Source: a virus. From it: DNA of 21,893 bases. The stretch's first letter is position 1. Every line of letters begins with the position of its first letter. A model generated the notes under the pieces. It saw only the letters and a program-made list of their open reading frames with translations. It searched no databases and was not told where the DNA came from. The stretch is taken from positions 1 to 21,893 of the IMG/VR virus record IMGVR_UViG_3300040751_002909; one strand, 5' to 3'. This document shows, one piece after another, positions 13,239 through 20,075 of the stretch. A program made the translations under genes and the position numbers.

Positions 13239-13749
13239 TAATTACCCCCGAAAATGTTTTCAATCTCGTCAAAGCTATAAACCTTTTGAACAGGAAAGGC
13301 TTTCTTAGTAAGAGATTTGTGAAGTTTGTTTCTCGCCTCGTCTTTCATATTGGGGTAATCCATTACCTTAAGTTGAGTCAAAAGCTCTTGAGCCTCTAGT
13401 CTTTCCATTGCCTTATTATGGCGTTGAAAAGTTAAGCTATCCATGCTTTCAACTTCACTAATTTTAAAACCAAAAAAACGTGCCAACTTAAATAGACCTA
13501 CCTCAAAATCAGATTGGTCTATTTGCCCTTTCCCATAAGCGCCTCAACAATTTGATTAAGGTGAGATGCTTGTAGGTTTTCAACAACGTCAACGGGCATA
13601 CCTGCGTCTTTTACAAGACCACAAATGGCGTCAACGTCAACATTGTCTTTTTTCTTATCCAACTCTCTGAGTTGTTTAACTGTAGGGTAGCTCAACTCGT
13701 GAACTACCCCATCAATTTTTACTGTTAGCTTTTCGGTAACTAATTCCAT
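13238..13749 (-). CDS. Tail assembly chaperone fusion (GT-like) made by -1 frameshift, 170 aa
   Basis: The second chaperone frame (shown by itself as 13238-13486 with a TTG start and no good ribosome site) is open back to the slippery site GGGAAAG at 13528-13534. A slip at codon 74 of the first chaperone joins ALMGK to GQIDQSDFEVGLFKLARFF and continues to FDEIENIFGGN. This is the layout of lambda gpG-T: most ribosomes make the short G, some make the fusion, and the ratio matters for folding tape measure with tube subunits. The T-like part is helical and basic (LHKSLTKKAF). It is read from a spliced pair of frames, so the coding region spans 13749-13528 and 13528-13238. Confidence 0.85.
13490..13534 (-). 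promoter_or_regulatory. Programmed -1 frameshift signal (slippery GGGAAAG + 9-bp stem)
   Basis: Minus strand, zero frame ATG GGA AAG GGC AAA TAG. The heptamer G GGA AAG (13528-13534) is the same one used by lambda G/GT. Three bases later AAATAGACC (13516-13524) pairs perfectly with GGTCTATTT (13490-13498), a nine-pair stem over a 17-base loop; the zero-frame TAG lies inside the stem. This stem could pause the ribosome on the heptamer. Confidence 0.85.
13519..13749 (-). CDS. Tail assembly chaperone (G-like), 76 aa
   Basis: Short protein between the tail tube and tape measure genes, in lambda gpG position. Starts MELVTEKLTVKIDGV with a beta hairpin then a helical body (TVKQLRELDKKKDNVDVDAI) and ends ALMGKGK just after the slippery site. 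Length is near half that of lambda gpG. The known role in siphoviruses is to hold the tape measure soluble and recruit tube subunits. ATG at 13747-13749 sits one base after the tail-tube stop. Confidence 0.82.
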   Translation of the reverse strand: MELVTEKLTVKIDGVVHELSYPTVKQLRELDKKKDNVDVDAICGLVKDAGMPVDVVENLQASHLNQIVEALMGKGK

Positions 13750-13750
13750 A

Positions 13751-14680
13751 TTAAGCCGTCAATCCCTTTTGAGTCCAATCGCCCCTAGAGAATAGGTTGA
13801 TTGCCGTATTCATAGAGCGATCAAGATAAGCTGTGAAGCTGACCTCTAGTGCCTGAGGAGCAGTTCCGTCAAAGTTAAGAGATGATGGCTTTGGAGCGCA
13901 ATTCCAGAAAATTACATCACTAGACTTGTCGCTATCGGCTAATCTAATAGGGTGAAGGATAAGCTGACCACCAAGAGAGTCAAGAGCTTGATAAAGGCGT
14001 GACTCACCAAAACCAGCAACCTTAGTTCCACCAGAAGGGGTTACGCTATCGCCAGTTACTTCACCAACTAGAGTGTCAAAGCGCTCTTTTGTGACCTCTA
14101 TTAAGCTCATTGTGATCTCAGCGGACGATCCGAGATACACTTCTGAGCCAGCGAGTGACCCCGTCTGGTTGCTCTGTATAATTTGGCTTTCAGTATTCAG
14201 AGCCAGGTCTATACTTCCATCGGTTCCTCCCAATTCAACAGAGAGACCAACAGTTCCAACCTCAAGAGAAAATCCAGTTGAACCTGAATCTGTCTCGGCA
14301 GTAATTGCGCCTTGAACTTGGTTGGTTAAAGTTACAACAGCACCAGAAGCGCTAACGATAATAGGAATGTCAGCGGTGTTAATAGCGCTAACGATTGCAC
14401 TAGCAACAGCGGCAGCGGTGTCGTCAGTAGTTAATGAGACCTCAATTGCTGTTTTCCCTGAGATGGCGGGGTCTACGGCCGATCCTCCCGAGGTATTAAA
14501 CCACAAGTAGTATTGATCTTCTGCAAAGTCGTAACCAATCACGTTTAAATCTAAATAAGTGCCATCTAGGCTGTCTGAGCTATCTGCTGCAGTTGTCCAT
14601 GTTCTACATTGCTGACGGCCCCAGCGAGCCTCTGCGGCCTCTAATTGAGCGTCAATTCTTCTAGTTGTTGTGCATGACAT
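13751..14680 (-). CDS. Major tail tube protein, 309 aa
   Basis: Placed directly before the chaperones. An inserted domain at about 53-145 reads YYLWFNTSGGSAVDPAISGK, then AIEVSLTTDDTAAAVASAI and ASGAVVTLTNQ, ending TGFSLEVG. This module recurs in phage tail tube proteins and is an added surface domain. The rest is beta-rich with a final pair of strands (ALEVSFTAYLDRSMN). Three cysteines occur near the N-terminus and in WNCAP. ATG at 14678-14680 lies two bases after the stop of the tail terminator gene; AAGGAG upstream. Confidence 0.78.
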   Translation of the reverse strand: MSCTTTRRIDAQLEAAEARWGRQQCRTWTTAADSSDSLDGTYLDLNVIGYDFAEDQYYLWFNTSGGSAVDPAISGKTAIEVSLTTDDTAAAVASAIVSAINTADIPIIVSASGAVVTLTNQVQGAITAETDSGSTGFSLEVGTVGLSVELGGTDGSIDLALNTESQIIQSNQTGSLAGSEVYLGSSAEITMSLIEVTKERFDTLVGEVTGDSVTPSGGTKVAGFGESRLYQALDSLGGQLILHPIRLADSDKSSDVIFWNCAPKPSSLNFDGTAPQALEVSFTAYLDRSMNTAINLFSRGDWTQKGLTA

Positions 14681-14682
14681 TT

Positions 14683-15111
14683 CTAGGCTCCTTGAAAGTC
14701 AAAATCTTTTCTGATTTGGAAAGTTAATAAAATTTTAAACACTTTGTCATTGGTTGGCAAAGGCTCTGGGGCAATCCCCAGAAAGATAATATCTGAAAAA
14801 GCATCTGAGTTTTTAACGAAAAGCGGGTCTAATACGGTGTTTTTCACATTGATAGCAAGATCGTAAATCTCATCGAAGTCTGAAAGCTCATTAAAGCCAG
14901 CTTTCTTATAAAGCTCAAGTGAGCAATCGACTAAATCAGTATGATAATTACCAACCGCCTCGGTGGATAATGTGGAAAATAGAAGTTTATAATGGCGATC
15001 AATTTGGCTTAAAGCCATGTCATCATCATTCCAAGGATCTTCAATTTCCTTATAATCGGCGTTACACTTTTGGATTTGCTGTCTTATGTACGCCCTACTT
15101 GCTGCAATCAT
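14683..15111 (-). CDS. Tail terminator / tail completion protein, 142 aa
   Basis: Sits between the connector and the tail tube, the usual place of the terminator (lambda U-like) gene. N-terminal helix (AASRAYIRQQIQKC), a central helical part (LVDCSLELYKKAGF, EIYDLAINVKN), then a strand pair ending KVFKILLTFQIRKDFDF typical of terminator folds. It would cap the tail tube and bind the head connector. ATG overlaps the connector stop (ATGA). The call is based mainly on position and size. Confidence 0.55.
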   Translation of the reverse strand: MIAASRAYIRQQIQKCNADYKEIEDPWNDDDMALSQIDRHYKLLFSTLSTEAVGNYHTDLVDCSLELYKKAGFNELSDFDEIYDLAINVKNTVLDPLFVKNSDAFSDIIFLGIAPEPLPTNDKVFKILLTFQIRKDFDFQGA

Positions 15112-15791
15112 CGGCGCACCATCCTAGAGGACATAAAATCGGGGCGAGTATCCACATTGCCATCCGCGTTTAAATCAAGTCTAAGAGTAGCCCTTGTTTT
15201 CTGGCGATCTGCCATATCCATATAACCCTTTGACTTAATCGAGTAAACGTCATCAACATCGCTTTGAACGCTTTTAAAAATAAGTGCTAATGCTAGGTAT
15301 TTTGACCACTCTTTTACTTCCTCGATATCGTAAATATCCGCTTTAACTAGCCTATTGCCTTGATTGTCAGTAAGCCCTCTTTGGTCTAGGTCATCGAGAA
15401 TCATCTTTTGTGCTATTCTGTGAAAGTCTAGGAATGTTGACCGCCCAGGTCTTAAAAAGCGGTAAATATCAACCTCGTGGGAGATTATATCTTTATCGTT
15501 AGAAAAGAGCTTATCATCTGAGGCGCTTAACACGCTTATTGTGACTTCTTTTGTCACGGGGGAACCGTCAGTTGTCACCCGAATAGTTGCCGTCTTATCG
15601 CCAGCAGTTGAATAAGACCAATCGAGATATTTATCGCTAGTCACATCAACAAACCCTGCCGATGCCTCTGGCTCAATCTCAAATAGAGTTATTGCTGCCT
15701 CGTCAGGACTAATAAAAGTCTTTGTGGCGTCTATTCTGGTTTTATCGTCAACCTGAACCTTTTCTTCTAATTGTGATTGTATAAAAATCAT
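15108..15791 (-). CDS. Head-tail connector (adaptor) protein, 227 aa
   Basis: Two parts: a small beta domain (about 20-90: EPEASAGFVDVTSDKYLDWS, VTKEVTISVLSA) and a helical domain (about 95-200) with FLDFHRIAQKMILDDL and KEWSKYLALALIFKSVQS, followed by a strand RATLRLDLNADGNVD. The helical part matches the pattern of phage gp6-like connectors (DFHR-AQ, EVKEWSKY), which stack under the portal. Its overlaps (ATGA) with the two-TM gene before and the tail terminator after agree with a head-tail joining role. It lacks any motif of catalysis. Confidence 0.62.
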   Translation of the reverse strand: MIFIQSQLEEKVQVDDKTRIDATKTFISPDEAAITLFEIEPEASAGFVDVTSDKYLDWSYSTAGDKTATIRVTTDGSPVTKEVTISVLSASDDKLFSNDKDIISHEVDIYRFLRPGRSTFLDFHRIAQKMILDDLDQRGLTDNQGNRLVKADIYDIEEVKEWSKYLALALIFKSVQSDVDDVYSIKSKGYMDMADRQKTRATLRLDLNADGNVDTRPDFMSSRMVRR

Positions 15792-15991
15792 TTCTTTTCC
15801 CTGTTAGAGATAACCCAAAATAGATGCCCCATTGCGAAGCCCATAAGAAACGTAAAGACAGGGTATTCGTAAGACCACTCTATTATTTGGTTAGATATCG
15901 AGGCGTCCGCACCTTCCCCTATGATTAGGTAGGTATCGAATCCGAGAATTGCCAACAAAACTATCCCTATAAATATTCCTGCCTTACTCAT
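15788..15991 (-). CDS. Two-TM mini membrane protein, 67 aa
   Basis: Residues 2-24 (KAGIFIGIVLLAILGFDTYL) and about 46-62 (FTFLMGFAMGHLFWVI) are TM helices with a short acidic loop between, and the tail is NREKK. The FTFLxGFxxGHLFW pattern I associate with small phage membrane proteins of unknown role. Two TM segments fit a class II holin, but the gene is in the head-tail junction region, not near the endolysin. Overlaps on both sides (ATGA) suggest co-translation with virion genes. Function is undetermined. Confidence 0.6.
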   Translation of the reverse strand: MSKAGIFIGIVLLAILGFDTYLIIGEGADASISNQIIEWSYEYPVFTFLMGFAMGHLFWVISNREKK

Positions 15992-16419
15992 GAAACAACC
16001 TCGTGATAAACTAAATTAAGTCCAATTTCTCTATCCTGACTTGAATCGTTTTTATATACAACAACTATCTGAAAACCTGCGTAAACATCAGCATCATAGT
16101 CCGACTTATCAGAATACAAAAGAGAGCTTACTACAACGTCAAATCCGAATTGATTAAGGTCGTAATTTGCTGGCATTCCGTATGCTGCTGCAACTGCTGG
16201 ATCAAGTGGTGATCTAACAATAAGATCAACTCGATCAAGAGCGTTTGCACCAACAACTTCTAGCTTGTTTATTTTTGCCTGCCCGTATGGTGCTGTGAAA
16301 ATTATCTCTTTCTCTGAGTTTGCTAGAACTGTTTCTTTAATTCCATGCTTTCTTCTAAAGAGTTTTTTACCACCATCGACAGTTTTTGGAGCGAACGGGC
16401 TTCTCGGTGTTACTTCCAT
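15988..16419 (-). CDS. Beta-rich virion decoration-type protein, 143 aa
   Basis: After a basic lead (SPFAPKTVDGGKKLFRRKHG), the sequence becomes beta-rich: EIIFTAPYGQAKINKLEV, DRVDLIVRSP, and AGFQIVVVYKNDSSQDREIG followed by LNLVYHEV. This order of strands resembles the C-terminal domain of the genes upstream (see findings). ATG directly follows the preceding TAA. No helices of note, no signal. Position between the capsid and connector genes suggests a capsid decoration or fibre subunit. Confidence 0.5.
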   Translation of the reverse strand: MEVTPRSPFAPKTVDGGKKLFRRKHGIKETVLANSEKEIIFTAPYGQAKINKLEVVGANALDRVDLIVRSPLDPAVAAAYGMPANYDLNQFGFDVVVSSLLYSDKSDYDADVYAGFQIVVVYKNDSSQDREIGLNLVYHEVVS

Positions 16420-17109
16420 TTATCCTACCTGTATTATTGATGCTTCATACTTCTTGTTGTTTTGACCTGGCAATGCCCTTGCGCTAATCACTATTGATGT
16501 TTGTGAGGCTACAGGGAAAGCAGGTGTGAAGTAGAAAACATCTAGGTTGTCATTCCAACTAATATAAGTGCTAGGAAGTGGCGATTGGTTCCAATCAAGC
16601 ATAAGCTTGAGCTGCTCACAGTCTATTTCAAATATAGTGACACCATCGATCTGTAGTCTTATCTCTACTTTCTTGTCACTGAACTTTACCTGAAAGCCTG
16701 AAATTTTTAGCGAACCTGTACTAGAGTAGATAGTAAAGTAAGTTGAATCATCTAGCTCCTGATCTTGATCGCTTGTCTGTAGAATTCTAAGATCAGAGCT
16801 TATTTCATTGCTAGACCTTACGAGAAGCTTCTTGCCTCCATTGTCTAAAACAACATCAGCTTGGTATGCTCCATCAGCACCCTGAATGACGGTCTTGATG
16901 GCATCATTGGTGCTGCCTACGGTTTCAAGTTCGCCACTGTTATCCTCTAGCCCTACTAGTTGAGTAAAGATGGGACTATCGACATTTGTCTCAACGCTTG
17001 CAACAACTTCAAGACCGTTCTTACCATTAGGCTTTAAACTAATCTCCGAGTTGTCACCTGTGACAGAATCTCTTAGCGATGTTTGACTAGGACTCTTTGA
17101 AATGCCCAT
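16420..17109 (-). CDS. Beta-rich virion decoration-type protein, 229 aa
   Basis: Begins with a polar tail (GISKSPSQTSLRDSVTGDNS) followed by two short beta units (NGLEVVASVETNVDSP; ADVVLDNGGKKLLVRSS) and a C-terminal beta sandwich (about 115-229: GSLKISGFQVKFSDKKVEIR; TSIVISARALPG). Leading polar segment then sandwich resembles capsid decoration or fibre proteins attached by an N-terminal arm. It is coupled by TAATG to the preceding gene and abuts the next. No family recognised. Confidence 0.5.
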   Translation of the reverse strand: MGISKSPSQTSLRDSVTGDNSEISLKPNGKNGLEVVASVETNVDSPIFTQLVGLEDNSGELETVGSTNDAIKTVIQGADGAYQADVVLDNGGKKLLVRSSNEISSDLRILQTSDQDQELDDSTYFTIYSSTGSLKISGFQVKFSDKKVEIRLQIDGVTIFEIDCEQLKLMLDWNQSPLPSTYISWNDNLDVFYFTPAFPVASQTSIVISARALPGQNNKKYEASIIQVG

Positions 17110-17504
17110 TAACTGAACTCCTGAATAGTGACTGAGGAAGTCCCATTGCTTGTCACCAAGTAGATGTTAATATTTTCCCCAATATCAAAACTTATTAGCT
17201 CGTCAGCTTGAATAGCAATGCCTGTCGTGCTACTAACACCTGTTGTTCCATAATAGATAACTCTATTACCTCTGTTAAAGATCACAAGAGTTTTTCTATT
17301 AGCAAGATTTGTTCCCGTAGCACTAGCAAGAATCTCAGTTGTCGACACTGTTATATTGGCATCAACAAAAGCAACATTGGCAAAATTAGAGGTTTTAATC
17401 TCACCCTCTGCCGTTACATTAACGTAGTTTGTTTCTGTTCCATCTGGAGTAGCGCCGACTAACTTAGTGCTACTCGCCGAATCTTTTGGACTTAAATCAG
17501 CCAT
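17109..17504 (-). CDS. Head decoration-type protein, 131 aa
   Basis: Residues 65-131 show a pattern shared by many small phage head proteins: NRKTLVIFNRGNRVIYYGTT, a turn, then AIQADELISFDIG and IYLVTSNGTSSVTIQEF. The first 40 residues are polar and repeat the start of the next gene upstream (MAD, SS, then VNVTAEGEIK echoing VNADGSI). Likely a small beta-barrel at the capsid surface. TAATG junctions at both ends. Confidence 0.55.
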   Translation of the reverse strand: MADLSPKDSASSTKLVGATPDGTETNYVNVTAEGEIKTSNFANVAFVDANITVSTTEILASATGTNLANRKTLVIFNRGNRVIYYGTTGVSSTTGIAIQADELISFDIGENINIYLVTSNGTSSVTIQEFS

Positions 17505-18358
17505 TAGACCTCAATACCTGTAAGGGTCGAGTATAAGTCTTGAGCTTGATTATCTCTATTTGTTAGAGTGATTCTAACAACCTCAGTTGCCCCCGCCTTA
17601 ACAATCTTGTCCATAGGAATATCAATATTAGGGTTTGATGTTGAGTTAAAAGCAACAAATACGATTGCGCCATCAACTAAAACCTGTGCTTTAAGTTTTC
17701 CTGAGCCTGATACCCATACGTTTTGACCAAGAAAGGTTTTTGCTGCTGTCACTGTATAGTCGTGATTAACACTAGCATCTTTCGCAACACTCGCACTTGT
17801 ATTAAAGTCAACAACCTCGTCGCCAAGCTGATCGCTTACCATTGTAACGGCAAGGGGGTTTGTTGCGCTAAAGGCAGTTCCGCCGTCGTCTCTTAAATTA
17901 ACAGATACAACATCAGTGGCAGTCAAGTCTCTAATGTCTAAATCGACAGCGTCAACAGTGATTGAGTTTCCACCGTCGGCAATGTTTACATCGTTTGTAA
18001 TTGAAGCAACAGTGCCGATGTTCCATGTCCCAGATTGGGTAGCAGCAACTGTTCCATCAACCGTTAGTGATCCGCCACCATCTTCTACAGTAACAACATC
18101 AGCATTAGTTAGTGCTCTAATGTCTAAGTCGGTTGCAGTTACAGCCGCATTTATCGAACCGTCTGCATTTACCGCAAGAGTGTCAGACCCGTCAGTAATC
18201 TCAACGGCTGTTCCGCTTGGTAAGCTTGTGTTTGTATCGATTGATCCATCAGCATTAACCTTAAGTTTTTGCGATGATGTCGTAGCGTCAGAAATAAAGA
18301 CATCAATGTCCCCTGCGGATTCTGTGCGCGCCGGAAGTGATGAGCTATAATCAGCCAT
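17504..18358 (-). CDS. Repeat-containing beta-rich decoration or fibre protein, 284 aa
   Basis: Contains a series of short beta repeats: KVNADGSI and AVNADGSI; DLDIRALTNADVVTVEDGGG and DLDIRDLTATDVVSVNLRDD; SLTVDGTVAATQSGTWNI and SITVDAVDLD. This type of repeat (DIRALTNADVVTV, SLTVDGTV, SGTWNI) recurs in phage structural proteins. Residues about 190-284 form a jelly-roll-like end (VNHDYTVTAAKTFLGQNVWV, KLKAQVLVDGAIVF, VRITLTNRDNQAQDLYSTL). The repeats could form a thin stalk and the end domain a knob. ATG overlaps the stop of the coiled-coil gene upstream by eight bases. Confidence 0.6.
   Translation of the reverse strand: MADYSSSLPARTESAGDIDVFISDATTSSQKLKVNADGSIDTNTSLPSGTAVEITDGSDTLAVNADGSINAAVTATDLDIRALTNADVVTVEDGGGSLTVDGTVAATQSGTWNIGTVASITNDVNIADGGNSITVDAVDLDIRDLTATDVVSVNLRDDGGTAFSATNPLAVTMVSDQLGDEVVDFNTSASVAKDASVNHDYTVTAAKTFLGQNVWVSGSGKLKAQVLVDGAIVFVAFNSTSNPNIDIPMDKIVKAGATEVVRITLTNRDNQAQDLYSTLTGIEV
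17928..18132 (-). repeat. Two copies of a coding repeat (about 62 codons apart)
   Basis: The DNA for DLDIR appears twice as GA(C/T)TTAGACATTAGAG (near 17931-17946 and 18115-18131), followed by diverged copies of xLTxxDVVxV. Copies are in the same frame and differ mainly at third positions at their starts. Confidence 0.55.
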
Positions 18359-18533
18359 TTTCTATCTCCATGATTTGAGCCGATAGCTCGTTAATTTTTT
18401 CTTCCTGAATTATTATGTCCTTCTCAAGCCTCTCAATATCGGCTTTTCTCTCCATAATTTTGAAGAGCATTTCACTTTTGGCTACATCAACCTTTTGCCG
18501 ATAAAGCTTAAGTTTCTCTAGTTCTATATTCAT
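18351..18533 (-). CDS. Short coiled-coil protein, 60 aa
   Basis: The entire product is helical and highly charged (MNIELEKLKLYRQKVDVAKS; KADIERLEKDIIIQEEKINE), with leucine/isoleucine heptads along residues 5-55: a dimer or trimer coiled coil. No partner recognised. ATGA overlap with the upstream gene and eight-base overlap with the downstream repeat protein suggest it is a virion accessory or assembly factor for the decoration cassette. Confidence 0.6.
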   Translation of the reverse strand: MNIELEKLKLYRQKVDVAKSEMLFKIMERKADIERLEKDIIIQEEKINELSAQIMEIENG

Positions 18534-18979
18534 GTTAGCTTTCCGTACAAATTAGCGTTAAAGTCTGAGGTTGTGGGCCTAAAGTTCTCGACCTCTATTT
18601 CTATAGTCTGCCCTGCGGTTGCTGTTATGTTATCAATGTTAAAGCTTGTGTTGTAGTTGGTAAAATACGTTCTCACTTTATCAAAAACAACCGAGTCAAT
18701 GAGTAGCGTATAGACGGCTATATTTTCTCCGCTTACATTTACACCATTGATTGTTAACGACTGCCCCGTTGGTATTGTGTACGTCAACACAGTTGCGCTT
18801 GCTGCCGAAGCAACACTGTTAACTTCGTTGAATTGATAAAAGTCGCTTCCATTTTCTTCAATGAAAACTGGAATACTTGAGCCAGACTCTTGCTCAACCG
18901 AAACGGCAACTGAAACCTTATTAAGGCTAGGTTCTCTGAACTTTTGTTGCTCTCTATCCTGTCTAGCCTTCGGAAGCAT
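18530..18979 (-). CDS. Beta-rich decoration-type protein, 149 aa
   Basis: N-terminal 45 residues polar and basic (PKARQDREQQKFREPSLNK), then a beta sandwich: TVLTYTIPTGQSLTINGVNV, AVYTLLIDSVVFDKVRTYF, TAGQTIEIEVENFRPTTSDF, ending NANLYGKL. Strand order matches the end domain of the 284-aa gene downstream (TYTIP / DYTV; LTINGVNVSG / LGQNVWVSG; IEIEVEN / VRITLTN). GAGGAA lies eight bases before the ATG at 18977-18979, which is 17 bases inside the upstream gene. Likely capsid surface protein; inferred. Confidence 0.55.
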   Translation of the reverse strand: MLPKARQDREQQKFREPSLNKVSVAVSVEQESGSSIPVFIEENGSDFYQFNEVNSVASAASATVLTYTIPTGQSLTINGVNVSGENIAVYTLLIDSVVFDKVRTYFTNYNTSFNIDNITATAGQTIEIEVENFRPTTSDFNANLYGKLT

Positions 18980-19172
18980 CGTTTAATTCCTCAACTGCCT
19001 TCATTGGATCGTTTTTATCGTCTAGATACCAAGCAAACCATTCTTTCCCATCCCAGACTATTTGGTAGTCGTGATAAGAATTTTTTCTCACGTTGTTTCT
19101 AAGCATTTCACGCTCTAAACCTTTAGGCGTTCTAGCTTTAACGAATCTTTTTATTGCTTGGATATATTGCAT
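18963..19172 (-). CDS. Small protein after the capsid terminator, 69 aa
   Basis: Basic N-terminus (YIQAIKRFVKARTPKGLERE) followed by a WDGKEWFAWYLDD segment and acidic end. Not a recognised family. Its ATG (19170-19172) lies only four bases after the T tract of a strong terminator, with no ribosome binding site, so initiation must be weak, leaderless-like or coupled to read-through from the capsid gene. A later ATG at residue 23 (TTAGAGCGTGAA upstream) is an alternative start, but residues 1-22 look coding. The next gene overlaps its end by 17 bases. Confidence 0.55.
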   Translation of the reverse strand: MQYIQAIKRFVKARTPKGLEREMLRNNVRKNSYHDYQIVWDGKEWFAWYLDDKNDPMKAVEELNDASEG

Positions 19173-19176
19173 AGTT

Positions 19177-19202
19177 AAAAAAAAGAGGGGGCGAACCCCC
19201 TC
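19177..19202 (-). terminator. Intrinsic terminator after the major capsid gene
   Basis: Minus strand: GAGGGGG (19196-19202) and CCCCCTC (19185-19191) form a perfect seven-pair stem with a TTCG loop, followed by eight T (19177-19184). The stop of the capsid gene is seven bases upstream. A strong site that would lower expression of all downstream late genes relative to capsid unless an antiterminator acts. Confidence 0.92.
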
Positions 19203-19209
19203 AATTTAA

Positions 19210-20055
19210 TTAGTTAGTTGAGTCAACTTTTACACAACGCTTACCACCATCTAGCACCTCAGCGCCAAAGATGTAATCGAGTGAGTATCTCATCCCAATA
19301 TTAGCAAGGTCTTTGTCAAAGTCTAGCTCGATTGGTTGAGAGAAAGCATAACCAACAGCAGATGGGTGCCATGCAACCATGTAATCGCTAATTGATGTAT
19401 GAACTAGAACTCTCATCCCGTAAACCATACCGATCTCACCAAGCATAACTGGTGAAGCAGATCCGTATTTAGAAGCATCAACAAATCCCTCAATCGCAAG
19501 CATTTCAGCTTCTTTCTCAGAACCAACAGCTAGGAAACACTCTCTAGGGTTGATGTTCTGATCGATAAGAAGTTTGCGAGCAGCAAGGATATCGCCTTTA
19601 GCAAGAACGTCATTAACTGTATCAGCAAAAACGATTTGATGATCTGGAGCAGATGCAGAGCCTAGATTGATTTCAGCAAGAATTTTCTCATCGATATCAA
19701 GAGCAAGCGCCTTAGTAGCTTTCATAACAGCATCGCTAACAACGTCAACAACTGATTGACGAGCAGCAAGTTTCTCAATTAAGAACTGAACAGTTCTATG
19801 AGAAAAAGTGATCGTATCGCTAGCATAGGTAATTACCTGCGCATCCGCCGAAACATTTTCCTGCTTGTCCTGAACAGTAAAGCCCCCAGAGCGTGGTAGC
19901 TTAATGCTAGAAGCACCTGGAACAGCTAGGTTAGAGTAGTCTGTACAAGTTGGTAACAGTACAGATTCTTGAATAAGAAAAGATTGTGCCATTGCAGCGA
20001 CATTCGCTAGTGCTGCGGCTGAGGTTTCCGTAACCCCCATTAATGCGTCAGCCAT
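19210..20055 (-). CDS. Major capsid protein (HK97-fold type), 281 aa
   Basis: Directly follows the scaffold and precedes a terminator, and has the best ribosome binding site nearby (AAGGGAG, seven bases before ATG). Recognisable pattern: a loop region with SSIKLPRSGGFTVQDKQENV (about 50-70), a helix KALALDIDEKILAEI (spine-like), and an A-domain with NPRECFLAVGSEKEAEMLAI, MVYGMRVLVH and YMVAWHPSAVGYAFSQPIEL then YSLDYIFGAEVLDGGKR. Such features fit HK97-type capsid proteins of about 280-300 aa. Four cysteines (CTDYSN, ECFL, RCVKV region). The N-terminal 25 residues are too short for a delta domain like HK97, so a separate scaffold is expected and is present. Confidence 0.85.
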   Translation of the reverse strand: MADALMGVTETSAAALANVAAMAQSFLIQESVLLPTCTDYSNLAVPGASSIKLPRSGGFTVQDKQENVSADAQVITYASDTITFSHRTVQFLIEKLAARQSVVDVVSDAVMKATKALALDIDEKILAEINLGSASAPDHQIVFADTVNDVLAKGDILAARKLLIDQNINPRECFLAVGSEKEAEMLAIEGFVDASKYGSASPVMLGEIGMVYGMRVLVHTSISDYMVAWHPSAVGYAFSQPIELDFDKDLANIGMRYSLDYIFGAEVLDGGKRCVKVDSTN

Positions 20056-20075
20056 TTTTAACTCCCTTTAAAAGT

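Noticed and set aside
13238-13486. Second chaperone as an independent gene from TTG 13486
   Set aside because: No ribosome binding site, and the frame is open back to a correct slippery site; a fusion explains it better.
17916-18350. 144-codon plus-strand open frame, and other plus-strand frames
   Set aside because: Each lies opposite a better-supported minus-strand gene with good start signals; the proteins have biased, antisense-like composition.
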